Shown piece by piece: positions 17,653 through 25,991 of a stretch of 64,000 nucleotides of DNA (position 1 is the first letter of the stretch; every line of letters starts with the position of its first letter). Below the pieces are notes generated by a model. It was not told the DNA's origin. It made no database searches and saw only the letters and a program-made list of their open reading frames with translations. The DNA comes from Sphaerisporangium viridialbum (GTDB lineage: Bacteria > Actinomycetota > Actinomycetes > Streptosporangiales > Streptosporangiaceae). A program made the position numbers and the translations under genes. Location of the stretch: positions 7,192,001 through 7,256,000 of the forward strand of contig NZ_CP187232.1 in the NCBI RefSeq assembly GCF_049674955.1, in the 5' to 3' direction.

Positions 17653-19495
17653 CCGTTCGGCACGTGGGGGACGTGCCAGACTACAAAAGCTCGGGATCAT
17701 CGCCGCAAGCGCGTTACTGCTGGGGCTACTGCCGGCCGCGACCTCCGCGGCGGCCGCGTCGGCCGACGTCGACCCCCGGGTCGGTCTCAGCGCCGGATGG
17801 CTGGACGCCCAGCAGGCCATCAGCGGAATGGAAATGACCGCGCACCGGGACAGGCCAGAGGGCTTCTACGTCCCCTCCAGCCCAGGCAACGGCTCGTACC
17901 TCAACTCCGACCTGGCATTCGGCGGAAACTACGCGTTCTCCGGCAATTATAACGGTTTCAACATCTACGACATCTCCACCGGTGGTAACCCCGTGCTGAA
18001 GACGTCGGTGGTGTGCCCGGGCGGGCAGGGCGACCTGTCGGTGTACGGGAACCTGCTGTTCATGTCGGTGGAGGAGACCCGCGGCCGGATCGACTGTGGC
18101 ACGCAGGGAGCCAGCGGAACCGTCAACCCCGACCGCTTCCGCGGTGTCCGTGTCTTCGACATCAGCGACATCAGCCACCCGGTGCAGGTGGCGGCGGTGC
18201 AGACCTGCCGCGGCTCGCACACCCACTCGCTGGTGACCAGCAAGAACGAGCCGGAGAACGTCTACGTCTACGTCTCCGGCACCGCCAGCGTTCGCTCCGG
18301 CCAGGAGCTCGCGGGCTGCGCCAACACGGCGGCGACCGACCCGGCCACCTCGCTGTGGCGGATCGACGTCATCCGGGTGCCGCTGGCCGCGCCGCAGGAC
18401 GCGGCGGTCGTGAGCAACCCCCGGCTGTTCACCGACCCGCAGACCGGCGCGATCAACGGCCTGCAGAACTCCCCGCCCACTCCGCAGCACCCGGCGGGCA
18501 TCAACTGGTCGCCGTCGCCGGTCACCAACCAGTGCCACGACATCACGGCGTACCCGGAAATCGGTCTGGCCGCCGGTGCCTGTGCTGGTAACGGCATCCT
18601 GATCGACATCTCCGACCCGACGAACCCGAAGCGGCTCGACGCGGTCTCCGACCCCAACTACGCGTACTGGCACTCGGCCACCTTCAACAACGACGGTACG
18701 AAGGTCGTCTTCACCGACGAGTGGGGCGGCGGCTCCGCCGCGCGCTGCAGGACCACCGACCTGCCGTCCTGGGGCGCGAACTCGATCTACGACATCGTCA
18801 ACGGCAAGCTCGTCTTCCGGAGCTACTACAAGATGCCGGCGCCGCAGACGACGATGGAGAACTGTGTCGCGCACAACGGGTCGCTCGTCCCGATCCCCGG
18901 TCGCGACGTCATGGTCCAGGCCTGGTACCAGGGTGGCCTGTCGGTGTTCGACTTCACCGACTCCAGCAACCCCAAGGAGATCGCTTTCTTCGACCGTGGC
19001 CCGGTCAGTGGCACCTCGCTGGTCACCGGCGGCTACTGGTCCGTCTACTGGTACAACGGCTTCATCTACGGTAACGAGATCGCACGCGGTTTCGACGCCT
19101 TCAAGCTGACGCCGAGCCAGTTCCTCAGCCAGGCCGAGATCAACGCGGCGGCGGCCGTGAAGCTCGACAGGTTCAACGCGCAGCACCAGCCGAAGCTGAC
19201 CCCCGGCCTCTCGCTGGCCGTGACCGCCCAGGCCCGCTGCGTGGGCACGTCGGCGTACGTTGCGGTGACGGGCGTCAACGACGGCACCGTGCCGGCGAAC
19301 GTGACGCTGACGACCGCCTACGGTGCCAAGGCCGTGGCGGACGTCGCCCCGGGCAAGCAGGCGTACCAGTCCTTCAACACCCGGACCGGGCAGCTCGCCG
19401 CGGGCACGGCGACCGTGACGGGTACCGCGACGATCGGTGGCAAGCAGGTCACCTCGTCGCTCGACGCCGCCTACACCGCGATCAGCTGCGGCTGA
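17642..19495 (+). CDS. secreted LVIVD-repeat beta-propeller with C-terminal WxL-locus domain
   Basis: 617-residue secreted protein. A signal peptide of ~40 residues is followed by LVIVD-type propeller blades, seen as repeated GVRVFDISDISHPVQ, ILIDISDPTNPKRLD and LSVFDFTDSSNPKEI units. The last ~95 residues (from 523) form a separate domain LAVTAQARCVGTSAYVAVTG... ending AYTAISCG, which recurs almost unchanged at the end of the M14 peptidase downstream. Propeller function is unknown. The GTG at 17642 follows GAAGGGAAACG. Divergent from the DUF305 gene and followed, after 109 bp and a hairpin, by a WxL-like gene. I infer that the C-terminal domain docks the protein at the cell surface. Confidence 0.85.
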   Translation: MRSSRSARGGRARLQKLGIIAASALLLGLLPAATSAAAASADVDPRVGLSAGWLDAQQAISGMEMTAHRDRPEGFYVPSSPGNGSYLNSDLAFGGNYAFSGNYNGFNIYDISTGGNPVLKTSVVCPGGQGDLSVYGNLLFMSVEETRGRIDCGTQGASGTVNPDRFRGVRVFDISDISHPVQVAAVQTCRGSHTHSLVTSKNEPENVYVYVSGTASVRSGQELAGCANTAATDPATSLWRIDVIRVPLAAPQDAAVVSNPRLFTDPQTGAINGLQNSPPTPQHPAGINWSPSPVTNQCHDITAYPEIGLAAGACAGNGILIDISDPTNPKRLDAVSDPNYAYWHSATFNNDGTKVVFTDEWGGGSAARCRTTDLPSWGANSIYDIVNGKLVFRSYYKMPAPQTTMENCVAHNGSLVPIPGRDVMVQAWYQGGLSVFDFTDSSNPKEIAFFDRGPVSGTSLVTGGYWSVYWYNGFIYGNEIARGFDAFKLTPSQFLSQAEINAAAAVKLDRFNAQHQPKLTPGLSLAVTAQARCVGTSAYVAVTGVNDGTVPANVTLTTAYGAKAVADVAPGKQAYQSFNTRTGQLAAGTATVTGTATIGGKQVTSSLDAAYTAISCG

Positions 19496-19548
19496 CCGAA
19501 TCGGCGGTAGCCACGGTGTACGCGCCGGGGACGCCGCTTAGTTGAACC

Positions 19549-19580
19549 GGGGCCGGCCGGCCGACAGGACGGCCGGCCCC
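19549..19580 (+). promoter_or_regulatory. GC-rich hairpin upstream of first WxL-like gene
   Basis: Inverted repeat GGGGCCGGCCG (19549-19559) and CGGCCGGCCCC (19570-19580) between the LVIVD stop and the WxL-like start. It is 24 bases before the ATG and leaves the ribosome site free. A similar hairpin with a different loop occurs in the same place before the second WxL-like gene, so it is probably functional, as a partial terminator or an mRNA-processing or stabilising element. Confidence 0.6.
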
Positions 19581-19604
19581 GCCCCCCATAAGTGGAGCAA
19601 TCAC

Positions 19605-20237
19605 ATGAAAAGCAACAGGACCCCCCAGATACTCGCCGTATCCGTGCTCGCTCTCGCGCTTGCCGGTGTGGCCGGTCCCGCGATGGCGGACGGCGACCCT
19701 GACAACAGCGGGATCGAGGTGTCGGTGAAGATCGAGCCGCTCCGCGTTCCCGGTCAGGTGTCGATGACCGTGGCCGACAACAACGGCGTGACCCTCGCGG
19801 AGAACGGGTCGAACGCCGCCGCCCGCCAGTTCACCGGCACCCTGCCGACGGTCACCGTGACCGACACCCGTCTTCCCGACGAGATCCCCACGGGAAACTT
19901 CTGGGCCGTCGTGGGCCAGTCCAGCCAGCTGGTCGCGACCGGCGACCCGGCCAAGACCATCGGCCCGGAGTACCTGGGATGGACCCCGCACCTGCTCACC
20001 GGCTCCTCCACCGGGTCGGTGGCACCCGGCGAGCCCGTCTCCAGCGTCGTCTCCGACGGCACCGGAGCACCCGCCGTGGGTCTGCAGGGCCAGGAACTGC
20101 TCGTCTCGACCGCGAACTCCGCCGACGAGATCGGCACCCACCAGGTCAACGCCGACCTCGCACTGCGCACACCCGTCGACGTCGCCGCCGGCGAGTACCA
20201 CTCGACCCTGACGCTCTCGCTGTTCAACCAGTCCTGA
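19605..20237 (+). CDS. secreted WxL-like domain protein, copy 1
   Basis: 210-residue secreted protein. Signal peptide ends at AMA-D (residues ~27-29). The mature chain is all-beta and looks like a variant WxL domain: the LPTVTVTDTR strand, NFWAVVGQSSQL (in place of the W-x-L motif), LGWTPHLL, and the C-terminal GEYHSTLTLSLFNQS, which matches the usual YTATLTWTLSDAP ending. WxL domains bind peptidoglycan non-covalently in Firmicutes. The mature chain is identical to that of copy 2; all eight differences lie in the first 36 residues. A terminator pair follows. Likely the surface anchor of the preceding LVIVD protein. The assignment is by pattern, not search. Confidence 0.75.
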   Translation: MKSNRTPQILAVSVLALALAGVAGPAMADGDPDNSGIEVSVKIEPLRVPGQVSMTVADNNGVTLAENGSNAAARQFTGTLPTVTVTDTRLPDEIPTGNFWAVVGQSSQLVATGDPAKTIGPEYLGWTPHLLTGSSTGSVAPGEPVSSVVSDGTGAPAVGLQGQELLVSTANSADEIGTHQVNADLALRTPVDVAAGEYHSTLTLSLFNQS

Positions 20238-20358
20238 GCCAACGGGGGAACACTCCCCGCCCGCTGTGGCGAGACCACGTTCACCGTCGTCGTGACGAGG
20301 AGAGTCGGGGCACGTGCTCCCGCACCTACCGACACACCATCGAGTGACGACCGGCGCG

Positions 20359-20384
20359 GTACCTGCCGGTCTTCCGGCAGGTAC
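20359..20384. terminator. hairpin terminator after WxL-like gene 1
   Basis: Perfect 11-bp stem GTACCTGCCGG (20359-20369, 20374-20384) with a 4-base loop TCTT, about 120 bp downstream of the WxL-like stop codon. Confidence 0.7.
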
Positions 20385-20418
20385 GAAGACCCGCTGGTAG
20401 ACGGGCGTGTCACAGCTC

Positions 20419-20452
20419 GGCTCCGGTGGAGCTCCCCAGCTCCACCGGAGCC
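20419..20452. terminator. second hairpin terminator after WxL-like gene 1
   Basis: Perfect 15-bp stem GGCTCCGGTGGAGCT (20419-20433, 20438-20452) with a CCCC loop, 35 bp after the first hairpin. The pair ends the LVIVD-WxL transcript, so the M14 gene probably has its own promoter. Confidence 0.8.
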
Positions 20453-20763
20453 GCCGTCTTCTCAAGGACCAGTCGGCCGGCCGGCTGTGCGCCTGCCGAG
20501 ACTCCATCCATGCCCCCTGCCTCGGTCGAGGCTGCCGTTCGATCCCCGGTCCCACGGGTTTTGGGCGGCACTACCGATGTGGGATCTGGGCGCTACATCC
20601 CCAAAAGTGCTCAGAAATAAGAATGTTATCGAAAAATACCTTAAACGGTAAATATGACCGCTTGACGGAAATGGGACCGTTGCAAAAGACTTCCCTCGAC
20701 TTGCGTGCGTCCTGCCAGGCTGAACTCCCCCCACCTGGCCGGCACGCAGATGGAGGAACGTCA

Positions 20764-23700
20764 ATGAGAGGCGCTGCCAACAGCAGCAGAGCTCGCCGCT
20801 TCGCCGTTGCGCTCGCATTACCCCTGGCTATCGCTGTCAGCCCACTTCCGGTGCTCGCCGACCCGAGCCCGCCGGTGAGCGACGTCGCCCCTGACCGGCT
20901 GCCCGCCACCGAGCAGAACGGCGTCGCCCTGGTCCGGATCGTCGTGCCGGAACAGGCCGACGTGGACCGGCTGGCCGACATGGGCGTGGACCTGGCCGAA
21001 TACAAAAAGCCCGTGGATGACGGCATCGAGGTGCACGCCATCCTCAGCCCTCGGGAGGCCGATGACCTCCGGGACCAGGGCTTCGATCTTCGTGGCGTCA
21101 TCTCCGACGAGAGCGACTTCGCCGCCAACAAGGTCGAGCGGTCGCAGGCCCTGGCGAGGGTCGCCGCGGCCGAGGCCGCGGCGGAGGACACGCTCACGGT
21201 CCTGCGCGCGGAGTGGTTCACCAGCGTGGACAACCAGCGCTTCCTGTCGGTCGAGGTGAAGTCGAGCGCGACCGACGCGCAGACCGTCCTCACCGCCACC
21301 TGGGACAGCGGCAAGGACACCGCCCCCGACTCGGGCGGCACGGCGACGATGTCCCGCTTCACCGACGCCGGCCAGTACATGTACCACCGGTTCACCTCGC
21401 CGCTCGCGATCGACCGGGAGCCGGCCAAGGTCACGGTGACCAGCAACCGCGGCGGTACGGTGACGGCGAAGGTGAGCAAGTGGCTGGGTGCGCCGCGCAA
21501 GGCGCCGAAGGAGCACTACGTCTCCGACTTCACCGACCACTACATGGACCCGACCGAGGTCACCGACCGGATGGTCAGTCTGGCCAAGGAGTTCCCGAAG
21601 ACGTCGGAGATCATCAACCTGCCGTACAAGACGAACGGCTACCGCCGGCTCGCCCAGGCGCAGTTCGGCACGGCCTCGGCCGGCATCGTCTACCTGAGCT
21701 CCAAGACCTACGGCAGCGAGGGCGGCAACGACATCACCGCGGCGCTGGTCAACCCGAACGCCGCCTCCTCCCCGCTGTCGGTCGCGGTCAACGGCAAGGA
21801 CATCGTGGTCAACCTGGCCACGAACGCTTCCGGCGCGATCACCAGCACGGCCAAGCAGGTGGTGGACGCCGTCAACGCCGACCCGGCGGCGTCGGCACTG
21901 GTGACGGCGAACACCTACCGCGGCAACGCGGGCGCGGGCGTGGTGGCCGCTGCGACGACCGTGCGGCTGACCGACTACCTCAAGGCGCCGGCCGGCGTGT
22001 CGCGCGACCCCTTCCAGATGAAGGTCCTGCGCATCGGCAAGAAGCGGGACCGCTCCAAGACCGGCGTGTTCCTCTACTGCCAGGAGCACGCCCGTGAGTG
22101 GGTGACTCCGCTGACCTGCGTGGAGACCGCCGAGCGGCTGCTGCGCAACTACGCGCGGGACAACGCGACCAAGAAGCTCGTGGACAACCTCGACATCTTC
22201 GTACTGCCGACCGCCAACCCCGACGGCGCGCACTACTCGATGTACGACTACAACATGCAGCGCAAGAACATGGTCAACTACTGCGCCGCCAGCGCGGCCG
22301 ACCCCGCGAACCGCAACGCCTGGGGTGTCGACCTGAACCGGAACTTCTCGGTCGGCGCCATCTTCGACGGGTACAACGGCTCCTCCTCGACCTGCACCAG
22401 CGAGACCTACTCCGGCCCCTCCAAGCTGTCGGAGCCGGAGACCCGCAACGAGGTGTGGCTCACCACCCAGTACCCGAACATCAAGTTCGCGATGAACACG
22501 CACTCCTACGGCGGCTACTTCATGTGGCCTCCGGGGGCCTACAAGACCGCCGGGCGCGAAGTGCTGCCGCGGGTCGACTTCGGTACCGAGAACTACTTCT
22601 GGTCCGCTTCCGACCACATCCTGTCCGCGGTGCAGACCCACCGCGGCACGGCGATCTGGCCGGGCCGTACCGGTCCCGTCACCGACGTGCTCTACTCGGC
22701 GGCCGGTAACAGCGCCGACGAGCACTGGTACAACCGCGGCATCATCGGCTGGGACTTCGAGGTCGGCGCGGACATGTACAACCCCGCCACCAAGCGGTTC
22801 ACCGCGGTCGGCTTCCAGCCGGCCTTCAGCGAGGGTCACGAGGAGGTGATGGAGTTCGCCAACGGTCAGATCGCCATCCTCGAGGTCGCCCGCGCCTTCG
22901 CCGACGACCACGAGCGTCCCGAGTCCGACCTGAAGATCACCAGTCGGACCGACACCTCCACCACGTTCACCTTCAAGATCAACGAGCCCGCCAACGTGTA
23001 CTACACGCTGGACGGCAGCCGGCCGACGCTGAACTCGCTCAAGCTGGCGTCGGCGGGCATGCGTGAGAGCGCGCAGCAGATCACGGTCGACAAGACCACC
23101 GAGGTGTCCTGGTTCGCCGTCGACATCGCCGGCAACGTCGAGAAGAACTACAAGCCGGACGGCAACGGCAAGAACTACAACAAGGAGACCGTGAAGGTCA
23201 AGACGCCGCCGGTGACGACCGCGACGACCACCCCGGCCGAGCCGGCCAGTGGCTGGTTCACCGGTCCGGTGTCGGTCACGCTGTCCGCGACCCCCGGGCA
23301 GGAGAGCAAGGTCGACCGTACCGAGTACCAGCTCGACGGCGGCGCCTGGACCAAGTACACCGCGCCGATCGCCATCACCGGGGACGGCTCGCACACGCTG
23401 GCCTACCGCTCCGTCGACAAGGCCGGCAGCGTCGAGGTTCTCAAGACGCTGACCGTCAAGGTGGACGCGACCGCGCCGGTGACGACCGCCACGGTCGGTG
23501 CGGCGGACAACGGCGGTGTGCCGGCGACCCTCTCCGCGACGGACGAGACGTCCGGCGTGGCGAGCACCGAGTACTCCCTGGACGGCGGCGCCTGGGCGCC
23601 GTACACCGGGACGGTCACCGTCTCGGGGCAGGGGCAGCACGAGCTGCGGTACCGCTCGACCGACAAGGCCGGGAACGTTGAGGAGATCAAGGTTGTCGCG

Positions 23701-24006
23701 GTGTCGGTCGCTCCGCAGATCGCGCTGACCGTGACCGCCCAGGCCCGCTGTGTGGGCACGTCGGCGTACGTGGCGGTGACGGGCGTCAACGACGCCTCCG
23801 TGCCGGTGAATGTGACGCTGTCGACCGCCTACGGTGCCAAGACCGTGGCGGACGTGGCCACGGGCAAGCAGGCGTACCAGTCCTTCAACACCAGGACCGG
23901 GCAGCTCGCCGCGGGCACGGCGACCGTGACGGGTACCGCGACGATCGGTGGCAAGCAGGTCACCTCGTCCTACGACGCCGCCTACACCGCGATCAGCTGC
24001 GCCTGA
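20764..24006 (+). CDS. secreted M14 zinc carboxypeptidase with C-terminal WxL-locus domain
   Basis: 1080-residue secreted metallopeptidase. Signal peptide ends near VLA (~33). A long N-terminal region with a propeptide-like part is followed by the M14 domain with Zn ligands His442 and Glu445 in CQEHAREW, His580 in NTHSYGG and probable catalytic Glu666 in WDFEVGAD; DLNRNF also fits. Then come a chitobiase-type beta segment (YYTLDGSRPT), two OmpL47-like modules (YQLDGGAWTKYTAPI and YSLDGGAWAPYTGTV) and a last domain from residue 986 almost identical to the C-terminus of the LVIVD protein. Likely cleaves proteins or peptides while held at the cell surface. The ATG follows GGAGG by eight bases. 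Confidence 0.92.
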   Translation: MRGAANSSRARRFAVALALPLAIAVSPLPVLADPSPPVSDVAPDRLPATEQNGVALVRIVVPEQADVDRLADMGVDLAEYKKPVDDGIEVHAILSPREADDLRDQGFDLRGVISDESDFAANKVERSQALARVAAAEAAAEDTLTVLRAEWFTSVDNQRFLSVEVKSSATDAQTVLTATWDSGKDTAPDSGGTATMSRFTDAGQYMYHRFTSPLAIDREPAKVTVTSNRGGTVTAKVSKWLGAPRKAPKEHYVSDFTDHYMDPTEVTDRMVSLAKEFPKTSEIINLPYKTNGYRRLAQAQFGTASAGIVYLSSKTYGSEGGNDITAALVNPNAASSPLSVAVNGKDIVVNLATNASGAITSTAKQVVDAVNADPAASALVTANTYRGNAGAGVVAAATTVRLTDYLKAPAGVSRDPFQMKVLRIGKKRDRSKTGVFLYCQEHAREWVTPLTCVETAERLLRNYARDNATKKLVDNLDIFVLPTANPDGAHYSMYDYNMQRKNMVNYCAASAADPANRNAWGVDLNRNFSVGAIFDGYNGSSSTCTSETYSGPSKLSEPETRNEVWLTTQYPNIKFAMNTHSYGGYFMWPPGAYKTAGREVLPRVDFGTENYFWSASDHILSAVQTHRGTAIWPGRTGPVTDVLYSAAGNSADEHWYNRGIIGWDFEVGADMYNPATKRFTAVGFQPAFSEGHEEVMEFANGQIAILEVARAFADDHERPESDLKITSRTDTSTTFTFKINEPANVYYTLDGSRPTLNSLKLASAGMRESAQQITVDKTTEVSWFAVDIAGNVEKNYKPDGNGKNYNKETVKVKTPPVTTATTTPAEPASGWFTGPVSVTLSATPGQESKVDRTEYQLDGGAWTKYTAPIAITGDGSHTLAYRSVDKAGSVEVLKTLTVKVDATAPVTTATVGAADNGGVPATLSATDETSGVASTEYSLDGGAWAPYTGTVTVSGQGQHELRYRSTDKAGNVEEIKVVAVSVAPQIALTVTAQARCVGTSAYVAVTGVNDASVPVNVTLSTAYGAKTVADVATGKQAYQSFNTRTGQLAAGTATVTGTATIGGKQVTSSYDAAYTAISCA

Positions 24007-24069
24007 CCGGACCGGCGGTGGCCACGGTGAACGCCGTAGGTGCCCGGGGGCGCCGCCTTCAGTGAACCC

Positions 24070-24094
24070 GGGGCCGGTCGATTCGGCCGGCCCC
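24070..24094 (+). promoter_or_regulatory. GC-rich hairpin upstream of second WxL-like gene
   Basis: Stem GGGGCCGG (24070-24077) pairing with CCGGCCCC (24087-24094), 29 bases before the ATG of the second WxL-like gene. The loop differs from that of the matching hairpin at 19549-19580 while the stem is kept, which supports a real role between the two cotranscribed genes. Confidence 0.55.
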
Positions 24095-24123
24095 GGCCCC
24101 GCACCCATAAATGGAGCGATCAA

Positions 24124-24756
24124 ATGAAGACCAAGAGAGCTACCCAGATACTCGCCGCATCGGTGCTCGGCCTCGCGCTTGCCGGTGTGGCCGGTCCCGC
24201 GATGGCGGACGGCGACCCTGACAGCGACGGGATCGAGGTGTCGGTGAAGATCGAGCCCCTCCGCGTTCCCGGTCAGGTGTCGATGACCGTGGCCGACAAC
24301 AACGGCGTGACCCTCGCGGAGAACGGGTCGAACGCCGCCGCCCGCCAGTTCACCGGCACCCTGCCGACGGTCACGGTGACCGACACCCGCCTTCCCGACG
24401 AGATCCCCACGGGAAACTTCTGGGCCGTCGTGGGCCAGTCCAGCCAGTTGGTCGCGACCGGCGACCCGGCCAAGACCATCGGCCCGGAGTACCTGGGATG
24501 GACCCCGCACCTGCTCACCGGCTCCTCCACCGGGTCGGTGGCACCCGGTGAGCCCGTCTCCAGCGTCGTCTCCGACGGCACCGGAGCACCCGCCGTGGGT
24601 CTGCAGGGCCAGGAACTGCTCGTCTCGACCGCGAACTCCGCTGACGAGATCGGCACCCACCAGGTCAACGCCGACCTCGCACTGCGCACACCCGTCGACG
24701 TCGCCGCCGGCGAGTACCACTCGACCCTGACGCTCTCGCTGTTCAACCAGTCCTGA
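24124..24756 (+). CDS. secreted WxL-like domain protein, copy 2
   Basis: 210-residue secreted protein, same length as copy 1 and identical in the whole mature part; all eight changes lie in the signal peptide and the first few mature residues, and only a handful of silent base changes exist elsewhere. Features are as for copy 1: AMA-D cleavage site, NFWAVVGQSS, LGWTPHL and the terminal TLTLSLFNQS. It follows the M14 gene by 117 bp with a hairpin between. The copy probably arose by duplication of the preceding ~1 kb (C-terminal domain plus WxL-like gene), later kept alike by gene conversion. Likely partner of the M14 enzyme. Confidence 0.75.
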   Translation: MKTKRATQILAASVLGLALAGVAGPAMADGDPDSDGIEVSVKIEPLRVPGQVSMTVADNNGVTLAENGSNAAARQFTGTLPTVTVTDTRLPDEIPTGNFWAVVGQSSQLVATGDPAKTIGPEYLGWTPHLLTGSSTGSVAPGEPVSSVVSDGTGAPAVGLQGQELLVSTANSADEIGTHQVNADLALRTPVDVAAGEYHSTLTLSLFNQS

Positions 24757-24791
24757 GCCGAGGGGGCGGGACGCCCCCTGCCGCTGGGTCC

Positions 24792-24828
24792 GTCCGGGAC
24801 GTGTGCCAGTCTGGCCCACGTCCCGGAC
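24792..24828. terminator. hairpin between WxL-like gene 2 and DUF916-like gene
   Basis: Perfect 12-bp stem GTCCGGGACGTG (24792-24803, 24817-24828) with a 13-base loop. It may be a terminator or attenuator that lowers read-through into the DUF916-like gene. Confidence 0.55.
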
Positions 24829-24856
24829 CTTCACGATGAGACAGGAGACACCTCCG

Positions 24857-25906
24857 TTGGCCAAAAGCAGTCCGCGCAGGGCACTCGCCCTCCTCACGCT
24901 CCTGTGCGCTGTCGCGACCACCCTGGTCGGGTTCGCCGGCCCGGCCGGCGCCGCAGGCCGGAGCGACATCACCTGGTCGGTCGCGCCGGCCGACGCCAAG
25001 GGCCCCGACGGCCGCAGCGTGATCGATGTCGAACTGGCCGGTGGGCAGGAGGCGACCGAGCATGTCGCGATCATCAACCGCTCCACCAAGGAGGTCGTCT
25101 TCGCGATCGACGCCAACGACGGCTACCTGACCGCCAAGGGACTGTTCGACATGCGGCCCTCGGACGCCACGCCGACCGACGGCGGAGCATGGATCAAGCT
25201 TCCCGACAAGGTGACCATTCCCGCCGGTGGCACCGCCGTCGTACCCGTCAAGGTCTCGGTGCCGCGGAACGCGACGCCGGGGGACCACCCCGCGGGTGTC
25301 ACCGCGTCCGTGGACACGATCTCCGGGCAGGTCCGGGTCCAGAACCGGGTGGGCGTCCGGGTGAACCTCCGCGTGACCGGCGACTACGTGGCCAAACTCG
25401 CCGTGACCAATCTGCGGACCGAATACACCGGCTCATGGAACCCCTTCGCCGCGGGCCACATCGACGTGACCTACACCGTGGCCAACGTCGGCAATGTCCG
25501 GGTGGCCCCGGACGCGCAGGTCCGAACGTCCGCGTTGGTGGGGGAAAGCGGCTGGGACGACACGTCCGAAGCCAAGACCAGGGAAATCATGCCGGGTGGC
25601 AGTCGCGAGTTCACCGCACGGGTGACCGGCGTCTGGCCGATGGGGTCGATCACCACGAAAGTCGTGGCGATCCCCTCACCCGTGGGTAAGTCGCCCCCGG
25701 GCGTCGTCGCCGAGCGGGTGACGATCGACACCACGCTCTGGGCACTGCCGTGGCCGCAGCTTGCTTTCCTCGTCCTCCTCGTCGTCGCCTTCCTGGTCAT
25801 CCGGGTGACCGTTTCCCGGCGCCGCAGGCGCCTTGAGCGGCAGGCCGCGATCCTGCGCGAGGCAAGCGAACTGATCGCCCAACACGGCGGCACACCGAAA
25901 GACTGA
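24857..25906 (+). CDS. DUF916-type (WxL-interacting) membrane protein
   Basis: 349-residue membrane protein. Signal peptide ~1-30 (LLCAVATTLVGFAGPAGAA), then an extracytoplasmic part with two beta-sandwich domains: a DUF916-like domain (~35-165; SVAPADAKGPDGRSVIDVEL, VKVSVPRNATPGDHPAGV) and a second domain (~166-290), a membrane helix (PQLAFLVLLVVAFLVI, ~305-322) and a basic cytoplasmic tail. The layout equals the WxL-interacting proteins of Firmicutes, which bind peptidoglycan and WxL domains. The start TTG at 24857 is preferred because AGGAG lies nine bases upstream; ATG at 24836 would add seven residues. It closes the five-gene block and is the likely surface receptor. Confidence 0.8.
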   Translation: MAKSSPRRALALLTLLCAVATTLVGFAGPAGAAGRSDITWSVAPADAKGPDGRSVIDVELAGGQEATEHVAIINRSTKEVVFAIDANDGYLTAKGLFDMRPSDATPTDGGAWIKLPDKVTIPAGGTAVVPVKVSVPRNATPGDHPAGVTASVDTISGQVRVQNRVGVRVNLRVTGDYVAKLAVTNLRTEYTGSWNPFAAGHIDVTYTVANVGNVRVAPDAQVRTSALVGESGWDDTSEAKTREIMPGGSREFTARVTGVWPMGSITTKVVAIPSPVGKSPPGVVAERVTIDTTLWALPWPQLAFLVLLVVAFLVIRVTVSRRRRRLERQAAILREASELIAQHGGTPKD

Positions 25907-25970
25907 CCAGGACCGGGGGCGCCGGGCGATCGGAAGAAGACACCATGGCCCGGAGCGCTGGACGCGCAGC

Positions 25971-25986
25971 GTACCGCTGGCGGTAC
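25971..25986. promoter_or_regulatory. palindrome upstream of the acyl-CoA dehydrogenase gene
   Basis: GTACCGCTGGCGGTAC, a 7-2-7 perfect palindrome about 65 bp upstream of the dehydrogenase start. It looks like an operator; the protein that binds it is not identified. Confidence 0.4.
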
Positions 25987-25991
25987 CGGAA

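Larger units (their letters stand above)
20238..20763. other. intergenic region with tandem terminators and an AT-rich stretch
   Basis: 526 bp without a credible gene. The left part has two strong hairpins (20359-20384 and 20419-20452). From about 20595 to 20690 the sequence is AT-rich (AATAAGAATGTTATC...), unusual for the window, and likely carries the promoter of the M14 gene. The hexamer TTGACG at 20662-20667 is a possible -35, but no good -10 was found. The GGAGG before 20764 decides the M14 start. Confidence 0.5.

Noticed and set aside
19895..20237. Literal canonical WxL motif pair in the WxL-like proteins
   Set aside because: The first W-x-L is W-A-V here and the last strand lacks the usual second Trp, so I call the domain WxL-like only.
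20818..25116. Minus-strand open frame of 1432 codons across the WxL block
   Set aside because: It is the antisense of the M14 and WxL-like genes. Its Arg/Val/Gly-rich composition and lack of domains are typical of a high-GC shadow frame, and the forward genes have clear motifs.
16750..25906. Mobile genetic element
   Set aside because: No integrase, transposase, terminal repeats or tRNA-derived attachment duplication was found next to the tRNA at 16606, despite its position at the block's edge.
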